From the NCBI RefSeq assembly GCF_030813435.1, contig NZ_JAUSUG010000005.1, positions 1 through 64,000 on the forward strand: DNA of 64,000 bases. Reading direction: 5' to 3'. Below the pieces are notes generated by a model. The model did no database searches. It worked only from the letters and a program-made list of their open reading frames with translations, and was not told the DNA's origin. The DNA is from Evansella vedderi (GTDB taxonomy: Bacteria > Bacillota > Bacilli > Bacillales > Salisediminibacteriaceae). The position numbers were made by a program, and so were the translations under genes. This document shows positions 9,098 through 16,632 of this stretch, in pieces; positions within the stretch are counted from its first letter, which is position 1, and each line of letters begins with the position of its first letter.

Positions 9098-9207
9098 AGG
9101 CTGTTTTCTAAAAGATTTTAGGAGAATAACTCAGTGGCTTGGATAGTCGCCGCCTTGCGCTACTCCAAGCATTTGAAAAAGTAACAAAGTTTGCATAAAA
9201 ACAGCCT
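9098..9207. repeat. Palindromic repeat with exact 10-bp inverted ends (family D)
   Basis: A 110-bp element bounded by AGGCTGTTTT (9098-9107) and AAAACAGCCT (9198-9207). Read on the minus strand it contains the family D core, GCAAACTTTGTTACTTTTT followed by GCTTGGAGTAGCG, also found at 12766, 15143, 18220, 26678, 54935 and 62233. It sits inside the operon, between the biotin carboxylase and biotin carrier genes, and would fold into a hairpin in the mRNA. Confidence 0.8.
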
Positions 9208-9236
9208 ATTACCCAAAAGGAAAGGGAGGAAACAGG

Positions 9237-9455
9237 ATGAAAGAAGTTAGGGCAACGATGGCGGGGAATGTATGGAAAATACAAGTTGCAGTAGGGGATG
9301 AAGTGAAAGCTGGGGATGAAGTAGTTATCCTTGAATCTATGAAAATGGAAATACCAATCACCACTGAAGCAGATGGAATTGTGGAGGAGTTAAAGGTAGA
9401 AGAGGGAAGCTTTGTAAATGAAGATGATGTGTTAATAACACTTAAGAGTGAATAA
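9237..9455 (+). CDS. yngHB: Biotin/lipoyl carrier protein (small BCCP)
   Basis: A 72-residue protein that is essentially one biotinyl domain. The biotinylated lysine is K36 in the canonical ESMKM motif, and the domain starts with the usual hydrophobic strand pattern (EVRATMAGNVWKI). It carries carboxybiotin between the biotin carboxylase (7756) and the carboxyltransferase (11188), making a three-polypeptide methylcrotonyl-CoA carboxylase. There is a strong AGGGAGGAAAC site before the ATG. The gene is too short for the N-terminal extension of AccB. It has the same neighbours as B. subtilis yngHB. Confidence 0.9.
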   Translation: MKEVRATMAGNVWKIQVAVGDEVKAGDEVVILESMKMEIPITTEADGIVEELKVEEGSFVNEDDVLITLKSE

Positions 9456-9471
9456 GGAGAGTTTATTTTTA

Positions 9472-10359
9472 ATGGATTTACCAAACAAGGTACAAATCAA
9501 AGAAGTGGGTCCAAGGGATGGATTACAAAATGAAAGGAAATTCATCTCCACAGAGGCAAAGGTGGAATGGATTAACCAACTTAGTGAAACGGGGATGAAT
9601 TATATAGAAATTACCTCCTTTGTCCACCCAAAGTGGATCCCAGCCCTTTGTGACGCAGTAGACGTAGCAGCCCAAATAAAGCGAAAAAAAGGCGTAACCT
9701 ATGCAGCTTTAGTGCCAAACAGTAAAGGGCTGGAAAAGGCGTTAGCAGCAAACCTAGATGAAATTTCTGTCTTTATGTCTGCGAGTGAAACTCACAATTT
9801 GAAGAATATAAATAAGTCTATTAACAATACATTTCCAGTTCTAGAAGAAGTAGTGAAAGGAGCCCTTTCTGCAGGTAAAAAGGTTCGTGGTTATGTTTCC
9901 ACCGTGTTTGGCTGTCCCTATGAAGGTGTTGTTCCCCTACATTCTGTAAAAAAGGTTACAAACAAGCTTTTTGAAATGGGAGTGTACGAAGTTTCTTTAG
10001 GGGATACGATAGGGGTTGCCAATCCACAACAAATGGAAACCGTTTTGACGGAGCTGGAGAAAACCTTTTCAGTCTCTTCCCTCGCTTTGCATCTCCATGA
10101 TACAAGGGGAATGGCTCTGGCAAATACTTTAGTTGGCTTGACAAAGGGCATAACAGTATTTGATAGTGCCGTTGGAGGTTTAGGGGGATGCCCTTATGCA
10201 AAAGGGGCTTCTGGAAATATAGCTACAGAAGATCTTCTCCATATGCTTCAAGAAATGAAAATCGATACAGGAATAGACTTTGACCGTTTAATGAATGCAG
10301 CGAAATATATAGAAAAAATAATAGATAAGCCGTTACCAAGCCGCCAGCTGAAGCTTTAA
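9472..10359 (+). CDS. yngG: Hydroxymethylglutaryl-CoA lyase
   Basis: An aldolase-type HMG-CoA lyase of about 295 residues that splits HMG-CoA to acetyl-CoA and acetoacetate. The catalytic arginine motif EVGPRDGLQNE is near the N-terminus. DTIGVANP and the metal-binding HLHDTRG are in the second half, and the signature GGLGGCPYAKGASGN with the active cysteine is intact. I choose ATG 9472 (MDLPNKV), which follows AAGGAG by 12 bases. An in-frame GTG at 9448 lies upstream of that ribosome site and inside the previous gene, so it is less likely. Confidence 0.93.
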   Translation: MDLPNKVQIKEVGPRDGLQNERKFISTEAKVEWINQLSETGMNYIEITSFVHPKWIPALCDAVDVAAQIKRKKGVTYAALVPNSKGLEKALAANLDEISVFMSASETHNLKNINKSINNTFPVLEEVVKGALSAGKKVRGYVSTVFGCPYEGVVPLHSVKKVTNKLFEMGVYEVSLGDTIGVANPQQMETVLTELEKTFSVSSLALHLHDTRGMALANTLVGLTKGITVFDSAVGGLGGCPYAKGASGNIATEDLLHMLQEMKIDTGIDFDRLMNAAKYIEKIIDKPLPSRQLKL

Positions 10360-10385
10360 ATGGTTCAAAAGGAGTGAAAACTATC

Positions 10386-11162
10386 TTGGAATATATGGAT
10401 GTTTCCATAAAGGGACATATTGCCTATCTGACTTTGAAGAGAAAAGGAAGTGCCAATGCCCTTTCCCAAGCATTGCTTGATGAAATGATGACTGTATTTC
10501 AGCAATGGAAATTTGATCCTTCGATTCGCACCATTATCATTACTGGTGACGGAGATAATGTTTTCTGTGCTGGTGCAGATCTCAAAGAACGAAGAGATAT
10601 GAACGAGACCCAAGTGAGGCAAGCGGTAAATAAAATACGTCAGACCATCCAGATGGTAGAGGACATGCCTATCCCCGTTATTGCAGCCATCAATGGTTCA
10701 GCCATCGGAGGTGGATTGGAGCTTGCCCTAGCCTGTGATTTAAGACTTGCGTCGGATCAGGCTAAGTTTGCATTAACAGAAACTACCCTTGCAATTATCC
10801 CAGGGGCTGGAGGTACTCAGCGTTTACCACGGGCAATAGGTACACAGCGGGCAAAGGAAATGATTTATACAGGGAAAAGAATAACTGCAGAAACTGCTGA
10901 ATCGTGGGGACTGATCTTGAAAGTAGTTTCCCAAGACTCTTTATTGGAGGAAGCGACGAAACTTGCCAATGAAATAGGACAAAATGGACCAATTGCAATA
11001 AAACAGGCAAAGTTCGCCATAAACCAGGGGATCGAAGTAGATTTAAAAACAGGCTTATCCATAGAAGAAAAGGCATATGAATTAACTATACCAACAAAGG
11101 ATCGAAAAGAAGGGCTAACTGCTTTTAAGGAAAAACGGTCACCTGTGTATACCGGAGAGTAA
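10386..11162 (+). CDS. yngF: Enoyl-CoA hydratase (methylglutaconyl-CoA hydratase type)
   Basis: A crotonase-fold protein of about 258 residues with the oxyanion-hole segments FCAGADLKER and INGSAIGGGLELALACD and the catalytic region ETTLAIIPGAGGTQRLPR. In this operon the expected step is 3-methylglutaconyl-CoA to HMG-CoA. The start is uncertain. A GTG at 10374 directly overlaps the AAAGGAG ribosome site, so a TTG at 10386, eleven bases further on, fits better; an ATG at 10395 is also possible. It lies between HMG-CoA lyase and carboxyltransferase genes, all closely spaced. Confidence 0.88.
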   Translation: MEYMDVSIKGHIAYLTLKRKGSANALSQALLDEMMTVFQQWKFDPSIRTIIITGDGDNVFCAGADLKERRDMNETQVRQAVNKIRQTIQMVEDMPIPVIAAINGSAIGGGLELALACDLRLASDQAKFALTETTLAIIPGAGGTQRLPRAIGTQRAKEMIYTGKRITAETAESWGLILKVVSQDSLLEEATKLANEIGQNGPIAIKQAKFAINQGIEVDLKTGLSIEEKAYELTIPTKDRKEGLTAFKEKRSPVYTGE

Positions 11163-11187
11163 TTGGAGAATAAATGAGGTGTTTATA

Positions 11188-12717
11188 TTGAGTAGAGAAA
11201 ACCGTTGGGAAGAAATTGTTACAGAAATTGAAAAGGGCGGCCCTACTAAATATCATCAAGCTAATGAAAAAAAAGGGAAGCTTTTCGTTCGGGATCGATT
11301 AGGTAGATTATTTGATAATGGTGAATGGAAAGAAGATGGTAAATTCGCTAACTGCCAAAAGGAAAGTTTACCGGCAGATGGCGTGGTTACTGCTATTGGT
11401 AAAGTCGCTGGTCGAACGGTTTGTGTAATGGCCAATGACTCTACTGTTAAAGCTGGTTCATGGGGTTCCAGAACCGTGGAGAAGATTATTAGGATACAAG
11501 AAACAGCGGAAAAACTGGAGGTACCACTGATCTATTTAGTGGATTCTGCTGGTGCAAGAATTACGGACCAAATTGAAATGTTCCCTGGCCGCCGTGGGGC
11601 TGGACGTATTTTTTACAATCAAGTGAAATTATCAGGAAGAATCCCGCAAGTTTGCATACTTTTTGGACCATCTGCTGCAGGAGGTGCGTATATTCCTGCC
11701 TTTTGTGACGTAGTCATGATGGTAGATGGGAATGCTTCCATGTATTTAGGATCGCCAAGGATGGCGGAAATGGTCATTGGAGAAAAAGTTTCTTTGGAAG
11801 AAATGGGTGGAGCAAAGATGCACTGCTCTGTTTCAGGCTGTGGTGACATCTTAGTGAACACAGAAGAAGAAGCAATTGAAAAGGCAAAAGCCTATTTAAG
11901 TTACTTTCCGTTGAATTATTTAAATCGACCTCCATCTGCAGAAGCAGTAGAACCAAAGGAATTAGATAAATCATTGGAAGAAATCATTCCGGAAAATCAA
12001 AACGCCTCCTTTGATATGTATCAATTTATCGACGGAATTATTGATGAAGATAGCTTTTTTGAAATAAAAGCACTTTTCGCAAAAGAATTAATAACAGGAT
12101 TTGCAAGAATCGATGGAAGGCCAATAGGTATTATTGCCAATCAACCAAGACAGAAGGGAGGAGTATTATTTCACGATTCAGCAGATAAAGCTGCAAGGTT
12201 TATTACCCTTTGTGATGCCTTCCATATTCCTTTATTATTTTTAGCTGATGTGCCTGGTTTTATGATTGGAACAAAAGTGGAAAGGGCTGGTATTATTCGT
12301 CACGGTGCAAAAATGATTTCTGCTATGTCCGAGGCTACTGTTCCAAAGATATCGGTCATCGTACGAAAAGCTTATGGTGCTGGATTATATGCCATGGCAG
12401 GACCTGCCTTTGAACCAGATTGCTGTATTGCCCTGCCGTCAGCTCAAATCGCTGTCATGGGACCAGAAGCTGCTGTAAATGCTGTCTATGCTAATAAAAT
12501 TGAATCTTTACCTATAGAGGAGCGACCAGCTTTCATTCAAGAAAAACGAAAAGAATATCAAGAAAATATTGATATTTATCGTCTTGCTTCAGAATTAATT
12601 ATTGATGATGTAGTACCTGCTAATGAGCTTCGAAATAACCTTGTGGATCGTTTTGAGATTTATTCTTCTAAGTATCAAGTGTTTTCTCATCGGAAACACG
12701 CGGTTTACCCAGTATAA
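11188..12717 (+). CDS. yngE: Acyl-CoA carboxylase carboxyltransferase subunit (methylcrotonyl-CoA type)
   Basis: A carboxyltransferase beta subunit of about 509 residues with two crotonase-like halves. The first carries LVDSAGARITDQ and GPSAAGGAYIPAFCD, the second PGFMIGTKVERAGIIRHGAK and VRKAYGAGLYAMAGPAF. It moves CO2 from the biotin carrier to an acyl-CoA; operon context points to 3-methylcrotonyl-CoA, although propionyl-CoA carboxylases look alike. The likely start is TTG 11188 (MSRENRWEE), 6 bases after GAGGTG; a GTG at 11179 overlaps that ribosome site. It is the last gene before a 292-base gap containing a repeat. Confidence 0.88.
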   Translation: MSRENRWEEIVTEIEKGGPTKYHQANEKKGKLFVRDRLGRLFDNGEWKEDGKFANCQKESLPADGVVTAIGKVAGRTVCVMANDSTVKAGSWGSRTVEKIIRIQETAEKLEVPLIYLVDSAGARITDQIEMFPGRRGAGRIFYNQVKLSGRIPQVCILFGPSAAGGAYIPAFCDVVMMVDGNASMYLGSPRMAEMVIGEKVSLEEMGGAKMHCSVSGCGDILVNTEEEAIEKAKAYLSYFPLNYLNRPPSAEAVEPKELDKSLEEIIPENQNASFDMYQFIDGIIDEDSFFEIKALFAKELITGFARIDGRPIGIIANQPRQKGGVLFHDSADKAARFITLCDAFHIPLLFLADVPGFMIGTKVERAGIIRHGAKMISAMSEATVPKISVIVRKAYGAGLYAMAGPAFEPDCCIALPSAQIAVMGPEAAVNAVYANKIESLPIEERPAFIQEKRKEYQENIDIYRLASELIIDDVVPANELRNNLVDRFEIYSSKYQVFSHRKHAVYPV

Positions 12718-12765
12718 ATGTGATTCACGGCAAGAATCCACTTGTAACATATTCGAGTAATCTTT

Positions 12766-12945
12766 TGGCTGTTTTCGTAAACTTTGTTGCTTTTTTATAA
12801 AGCTTGGAGAAGCGAAAGGCGGTGACTCCAGTGGGAAAAGCAACGGCTGAAGACACCGTAGTGTGGATTTCCAGAGTAGGCTGAAGCGTTGCCCGCGGGG
12901 AACCAGGTCGGTGACATTACGCCTGTAGCAGATCCAAGCCATATT
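12766..12945 (+). repeat. Family D palindromic repeat, mosaic copy
   Basis: It begins TGGCTGTTTTCGTAAACTTTG and continues with GCTTGGAGAAGCGAAAGGCGG and GACTCCAGTGGGAAAAGCAAC, as in the other family D copies. Its second half (about 12890-12937), read on the minus strand, matches the ACAGGCGTAATGTC module of the repeats at 24613, 52143 and 63822. It fills most of the gap between the carboxyltransferase and CoA-transferase genes; no gene is seen in it. Confidence 0.7.
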
Positions 12946-13009
12946 ATATTTCTTTTGCAGCTAATCTATTTAAAAGTAATTTTTATTACGAAGAATGGGA
13001 GGGGAAATG

Positions 13010-13702
13010 ATGAAGGAGGTATTAACGTCATTTACTGATGCAGTGGCAGACATTAAAGACGGATCGACACTTTTAGTAGGTGGATTTGGGTTGTGTGGTA
13101 TTCCAGAAAATTTAATTAAAGGCTTACGGGAAACAGGGGTAAAGGATTTAACTGTTATTTCCAATAATTGTGGAGTAGATGACTGGGGTTTAGGTCTTTT
13201 ATTAGAAAATAAGCAAATAAAAAAAATAATGGCATCCTATGTAGGTGAAAATAAAGAGTTTGAACGGCAAGTTCTTGCTGGGGAGTTAGAGGTTGATCTT
13301 ATTCCTCAAGGTACCCTTGCTGAAAGGATACGGGCGGGAGGTGCTGGCATATCAGCTTTTTATACTCCAGCGGGAGTAGGAACGAAAATTGCAGAAGGGA
13401 AAGAAGTAAGGGTTTTTGACGGTAAAGAATATTTGTTGGAACGTGCCATTACGGCTGACTTTAGTCTCGTTCGAGCCTATATAGGAGACCGCCATGGAAA
13501 CCTTATTTATCGAAAAACAGCCCAGAATTTTAATCCAATGATGGCTGCTGCAGGAAATGTAACCATTGCAGAAGTGGAGAACCTTGTGGAGGCAGGAGAT
13601 CTTAATCCAGAACATATCCATACTCCTAGCATATATGTTAATAAACTCATCATAGGTAAACAGGAGAAACGAATTGAGCGAAAAACATTAGCCCAATCTT
13701 AA
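13010..13702 (+). CDS. scoA: 3-oxoacid CoA-transferase subunit A
   Basis: The alpha subunit (about 231 residues) of an acetoacetate:succinyl-CoA-type transferase, with the glycine-rich CoA-binding motif [12 protein letters not shown] near the N-terminus and [16 protein letters not shown] in the middle. It activates the acetoacetate released by the HMG-CoA lyase upstream. The start is probably ATG 13010. The strong GGGAGGGG site ends two bases before an ATG at 13007 and five before 13010, and an ATG at 12995 lies upstream of the site. It pairs with the subunit B gene 17 bases downstream. Confidence 0.92.
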   Translation: MKEVLTSFTDAVADIKDGSTLLVGGFGLCGIPENLIKGLRETGVKDLTVISNNCGVDDWGLGLLLENKQIKKIMASYVGENKEFERQVLAGELEVDLIPQGTLAERIRAGGAGISAFYTPAGVGTKIAEGKEVRVFDGKEYLLERAITADFSLVRAYIGDRHGNLIYRKTAQNFNPMMAAAGNVTIAEVENLVEAGDLNPEHIHTPSIYVNKLIIGKQEKRIERKTLAQS

Positions 13703-13719
13703 GGTGAGGAGGGGAAAAA

Positions 13720-14370
13720 ATGAGTGTCGATAGGAAAGCTTTGAGAGAAAAAATTGCACGAAGAGCAGAAAAGGAAATTTATGATGGGGACTATGTAAAT
13801 TTAGGAATAGGTATGCCTACAATGGTAGCAAATTATATTTCTGATAATAAGCAAGTAATTCTTCAATCAGAAAATGGCCTCTTAGGTATCGGCCCATTTC
13901 CAACGGAAGAAGAATTAGATCCGGATCTAATTAATGCTGGAAAAGAAACGGTAACCGCAGTAAAAGGAGCATCCTATTTTAGCAGTGCCGAATCCTTTGC
14001 AATGATTCGGGGCGGCCATATTGATGTGGCCATTTTAGGAGCAATGGAAGTTGCGGCCAATGGAGATTTAGCCAACTGGATGATTCCAGGAAAAATGATT
14101 AAAGGTATGGGCGGAGCAATGGACCTTGTCCATGGGGCAAAAAAAGTCGTAATCATTATGGAGCATGTCAATAAAAATGGGGATCCGAAAATTTTAAATA
14201 AATGCAGCCTTCCTTTGACAGGTAAAGGGGTGGTAAACAGAATTATTACTGATCGTGCAGTTATTGATGTGACAGATAAAGGTCTTGTTCTAAAGGAGAT
14301 TCTTGGTAATGAAAGCTTTGAAGACATTCAAGCTATAACGGAGCCTCCTCTTATAAATGGTATTAGTTAA
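13720..14370 (+). CDS. scoB: 3-oxoacid CoA-transferase subunit B
   Basis: The beta subunit (216 residues) carrying the active-site glutamate in [11 protein letters not shown], which forms the CoA thioester intermediate. [14 protein letters not shown] and the C-terminal GLVLKEI region are also typical. It is preceded by AGGTGAGGAGGGG and followed by a strong terminator, so it is the last gene of the catabolic cluster. With scoA it would turn acetoacetate into acetoacetyl-CoA; no thiolase gene is nearby. Confidence 0.92.
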   Translation: MSVDRKALREKIARRAEKEIYDGDYVNLGIGMPTMVANYISDNKQVILQSENGLLGIGPFPTEEELDPDLINAGKETVTAVKGASYFSSAESFAMIRGGHIDVAILGAMEVAANGDLANWMIPGKMIKGMGGAMDLVHGAKKVVIIMEHVNKNGDPKILNKCSLPLTGKGVVNRIITDRAVIDVTDKGLVLKEILGNESFEDIQAITEPPLINGIS

Positions 14371-14379
14371 GAAATATTT

Positions 14380-14430
14380 AAGGTTGATAATAAGGGAGAG
14401 AACCTTTATTAGCAACCTTTTATTTTTTAC
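14380..14430 (+). terminator. Rho-independent terminator after scoAB
   Basis: A long stem with AAGGTTG (14380-14386) pairing with CAACCTT (14413-14419) and mostly paired inner arms TAATAAGG/CCTTTATTA, followed by TTATTTTTT. Confidence 0.8.
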
Positions 14431-14454
14431 CTAAAAATTGTTAATGAGATTTTT

Positions 14455-14483
14455 ACATACATGGGCTCTTTTGATTCATACTA
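14455..14483 (+). promoter_or_regulatory. Possible SigG-type promoter for the SASP gene
   Basis: CATACTA (14477-14483) fits the SigG -10 pattern CATNNTA and lies 17 bp after ACATA (14455-14459), close to the -35 pattern GNATA. It is 25 bases before the SASP start codon. SASP genes are known SigG targets; the -35 match is imperfect. Confidence 0.45.
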
Positions 14484-14507
14484 TGGTTACGTCAGGAGGT
14501 GAGAAAC

Positions 14508-14720
14508 ATGCCAAACAACAGAAGCAACAACAACAATCAACTTCTTGTACCTGGTGTACAACAAGCACTTGACCAAATGAAGTATGAAATTGCACAAGAG
14601 TTTGGAGTTCAACTTGGTGCTGATGCTACTTCTCGTGCTAACGGATCTGTTGGTGGAGAAATCACAAAGCGTCTAGTATCTATGGCTGAGCAACAATTTA
14701 GTGGTCAGCAACAACAATAA
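14508..14720 (+). CDS. Alpha/beta-type small acid-soluble spore protein (SASP)
   Basis: A 70-residue SASP. The two conserved family segments are present: [13 protein letters not shown], containing the germination-protease cleavage region, and [15 protein letters not shown], which binds DNA. These proteins coat spore DNA as an A-form-like complex and supply amino acids on germination. The N-terminus is asparagine-rich, as usual. ATG 14508 is chosen because AGGAGGTG lies 6 bases upstream; an earlier in-frame GTG lies within that ribosome site. It is a single-gene unit with its own promoter candidate and terminator, and direct evidence that the organism sporulates. Confidence 0.96.
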   Translation: MPNNRSNNNNQLLVPGVQQALDQMKYEIAQEFGVQLGADATSRANGSVGGEITKRLVSMAEQQFSGQQQQ

Positions 14721-14744
14721 TTAAATGAATAACATGGCTGTATA

Positions 14745-14773
14745 GGGGATGGACAAGCTCCATCCTCTTTTTT
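14745..14773 (+). terminator. Terminator of the SASP gene
   Basis: GGATGGA (14747-14753) pairs with TCCATCC (14759-14765), with a flanking G-T/T extension, and is followed by TTTTTT. Confidence 0.8.
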
Positions 14774-14892
14774 AGATTTTAACCATTATATTCTACCAAA
14801 TAATAGCCTAATTTCCAAAATTACAGTGACTAGCATTAAAGGATTTGATAAATCCTAAAATTATATAATTTGTATCTTGGAGGCTCTCTAAA

Positions 14893-15141
14893 ATGAGTTA
14901 TTGTCCAGCTTGTAATGGTATTGAGAATATAAGTCAAAACTGTCCTTCATGTGGATCTTTAATGGAGGACAAGGGAAGATGGTTTGATTATTTTGATGAT
15001 TATAGTGCTTATATGCCAATAAATACAATGAAACTATTTGATGGAATACAAAATGACTTGCAACAAGAAACATGTCCTCATCTTCTATATTGTGAAAACT
15101 GTCATAATGACTCCGTTATATTAATCCAAGAACAAAAATAA
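14893..15141 (+). CDS. Small zinc-ribbon-like protein, function unknown
   Basis: An 82-residue protein with three cysteine clusters: C4/C7 (CPAC), C17/C20 (CPSC) and C61 with C67/C70 (CPHLLYCENC). The first two pairs look like a complete zinc ribbon; the third could bind another metal. The middle is acidic and aromatic (FDYFDDYSAY). It follows a CTTGGAGG ribosome site and ends at a family D repeat. I do not recognise the family. Its place next to a SASP gene makes a sporulation link possible but unproven. Confidence 0.75.
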   Translation: MSYCPACNGIENISQNCPSCGSLMEDKGRWFDYFDDYSAYMPINTMKLFDGIQNDLQQETCPHLLYCENCHNDSVILIQEQK

Positions 15142-15142
15142 A

Positions 15143-15270
15143 GGCTCTTTCGCAACTTTGTTACTTTTTTAAAAAAGCTTGGAGAAGCGAAAGTTTGTGA
15201 CTCCAGTGGGAAAAGCAACATTCTTTTATTGCGACGAGTAATCGCAGGAGCAATCTATACGAAAAGAGTC
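15143..15270 (+). repeat. Family D palindromic repeat
   Basis: It starts GGCTCTTTCGCAACTTTG, contains AAGCTTGGAGAAGCGAAAG and GACTCCAGTGGGAAAAGCAAC, and ends ACGAAAAGAGTC, an imperfect inverted copy of its start. It lies between the zinc-ribbon gene and the convergent ABC ATPase gene. Confidence 0.75.
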
Positions 15271-15280
15271 AAATGAAGAA

Positions 15281-15325
15281 GGGGGAGTCATAAAGGTTTT
15301 TTAAAACCTTTTGACTCCCCCTTTT
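15281..15325. terminator. Bidirectional terminator
   Basis: A 10-bp stem GGGGGAGTCA/TGACTCCCCC (15281-15290 with 15312-15321) containing a second stem AAGGTTTT/AAAACCTT, with CTTTTT on the plus side. It mainly serves the minus-strand ABC ATPase gene. Confidence 0.8.
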
Positions 15326-15334
15326 TATTATAGA

Positions 15335-16426
15335 TTAGCGAATACGTAATTCTGTTTCAGGATCAAAGAAGTGACATTTGTTCATGTCGAACGCCATTGT
15401 TAAAGTGTCACCGCTGTTCACGTCTGTACGTGAGTCAACACGTGCAATAAAGTCTTGGTTACCTACCTTAGAGTATAGGAATGTTTCTGCCCCCATAAGC
15501 TCTGCTACATCGATGTATGCTTCAAACTGTGAGTTTTCAGATGCTTCTAGGAATACAGGCTCATCATGGATGTCCTCAGGACGAATTCCTAAAATGATCT
15601 CTTTGTTATTATAAGCCTCAACAAGCTTTAATTTTCCAGCAGGTACTTTTACTTTATGGTCTCCTACATGGAAGTGTCCATCTTTAAGTGTACCAGTTAG
15701 GAAGTTCATAGAAGGTGATCCAATGAATCCGCCTACGAATACGTTTTCTGGATAATCATAAATATCCTTTGGACGACCTACTTGTTGAATTAATCCGTCT
15801 TTCATAACAACGATACGTGTCGCCATTGTCATGGCCTCTGTTTGGTCGTGCGTTACATAGATCGTTGTTGTTTGTAGACGTTGGTGAAGTTTTGTAATTT
15901 CCGCACGCATTTGTACACGAAGCTTTGCATCAAGGTTCGATAATGGCTCATCCATTAAGAATACTTTAGGATTACGTACGATTGCACGACCTAATGCCAC
16001 ACGCTGACGCTGACCACCAGACATTGCTTTTGGCTTACGGTCAAGCATTTCTGTTAAACCAAGAATTCTAGCTGCTTCTTTTACACGCTTTTCAATTTCA
16101 TCTTTTTTGAACTTACGAAGCTTTAGACCAAATGCCATGTTATCGTAAACGTTCATATGTGGATATAGTGCATAGTTTTGGAATACCATTGCGATGTCAC
16201 GATCTTTAGGAGCTACATCGTTCACTAGCTCATCACCAATGTATAGCTCTCCTTTAGAAATATCCTCAAGACCTGCAACCATACGTAGTGTAGTAGACTT
16301 ACCGCAACCAGATGGACCTACGAATACGATAAATTCTTTGTCTTCAATATCAAGGTTGAAATCTGTAACCGCTGTTACGTCACCATCATAAATTTTGTAA
16401 AGACCTTTAAAAGTAATGTCTGCCAT
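15335..16426 (-). CDS. msmX: Sugar ABC transporter ATP-binding protein (MsmX/UgpC/MalK type)
   Basis: A carbohydrate-importer ATPase of about 363 residues. It has Walker A GPSGCGKSTT, the Q-loop region VFQNYALYPH, signature MSGGQRQRVALGRA, Walker B FLMDEPLSNLD and switch histidine YVTHDQ. The long C-terminal MalK-type regulatory/TOBE part (IRPEDIHDEP onward) is also present. In Bacillus, MsmX energises several sugar importers from a separate locus, and no permease or binding protein is adjacent here either. ATG 16426 follows AAGGAG by 8 bases; an in-frame GTG at 16435 is too close to that site. A cre-like box lies upstream, suggesting CcpA control. Confidence 0.9.
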   Translation of the reverse strand: MADITFKGLYKIYDGDVTAVTDFNLDIEDKEFIVFVGPSGCGKSTTLRMVAGLEDISKGELYIGDELVNDVAPKDRDIAMVFQNYALYPHMNVYDNMAFGLKLRKFKKDEIEKRVKEAARILGLTEMLDRKPKAMSGGQRQRVALGRAIVRNPKVFLMDEPLSNLDAKLRVQMRAEITKLHQRLQTTTIYVTHDQTEAMTMATRIVVMKDGLIQQVGRPKDIYDYPENVFVGGFIGSPSMNFLTGTLKDGHFHVGDHKVKVPAGKLKLVEAYNNKEIILGIRPEDIHDEPVFLEASENSQFEAYIDVAELMGAETFLYSKVGNQDFIARVDSRTDVNSGDTLTMAFDMNKCHFFDPETELRIR

Positions 16427-16566
16427 GATTTCCACTCCTTATTCTATGAACGTTACGAATTTGAAACGCTCAAGATTGAATTAATTTGATAGTCTTAGTG
16501 TAACTTGTAAAGGGTTACAAAACTATTGTAAGAGTGCACAAAAAAAAACTAGATTTTTGTGCAACC

Positions 16567-16580
16567 TGCAAACGATTACA
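16567..16580 (-). promoter_or_regulatory. cre-like box (CcpA operator)
   Basis: On the minus strand this reads TGTAATCGTTTGCA, which fits the catabolite-responsive element pattern TGWNANCGNTNWCA at all but one position. It lies about 140 bases upstream of the msmX-type start, just after the terminator of the preceding gene. A second small palindrome, GCACAAAAA/TTTTTGTGC, lies at 16536-16562. Confidence 0.5.
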
Positions 16581-16590
16581 AGAAAAGAAA

Positions 16591-16625
16591 CTCTATCGCC
16601 CCAAGTAAGTAGGCGATAGAGCAGG
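16591..16625 (-). terminator. Terminator of the PucR-type gene
   Basis: A perfect 10-bp stem CTCTATCGCC/GGCGATAGAG (16591-16600 with 16612-16621), followed on the minus strand by TTTCTTTTCTT. Confidence 0.8.
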
Positions 16626-16632
16626 AAAGCAG

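Noticed and set aside
12595-12942. Minus-strand frame of 115 codons at the end of the carboxyltransferase gene
   Set aside because: It is a shadow of that gene plus the family D repeat at 12766-12945.
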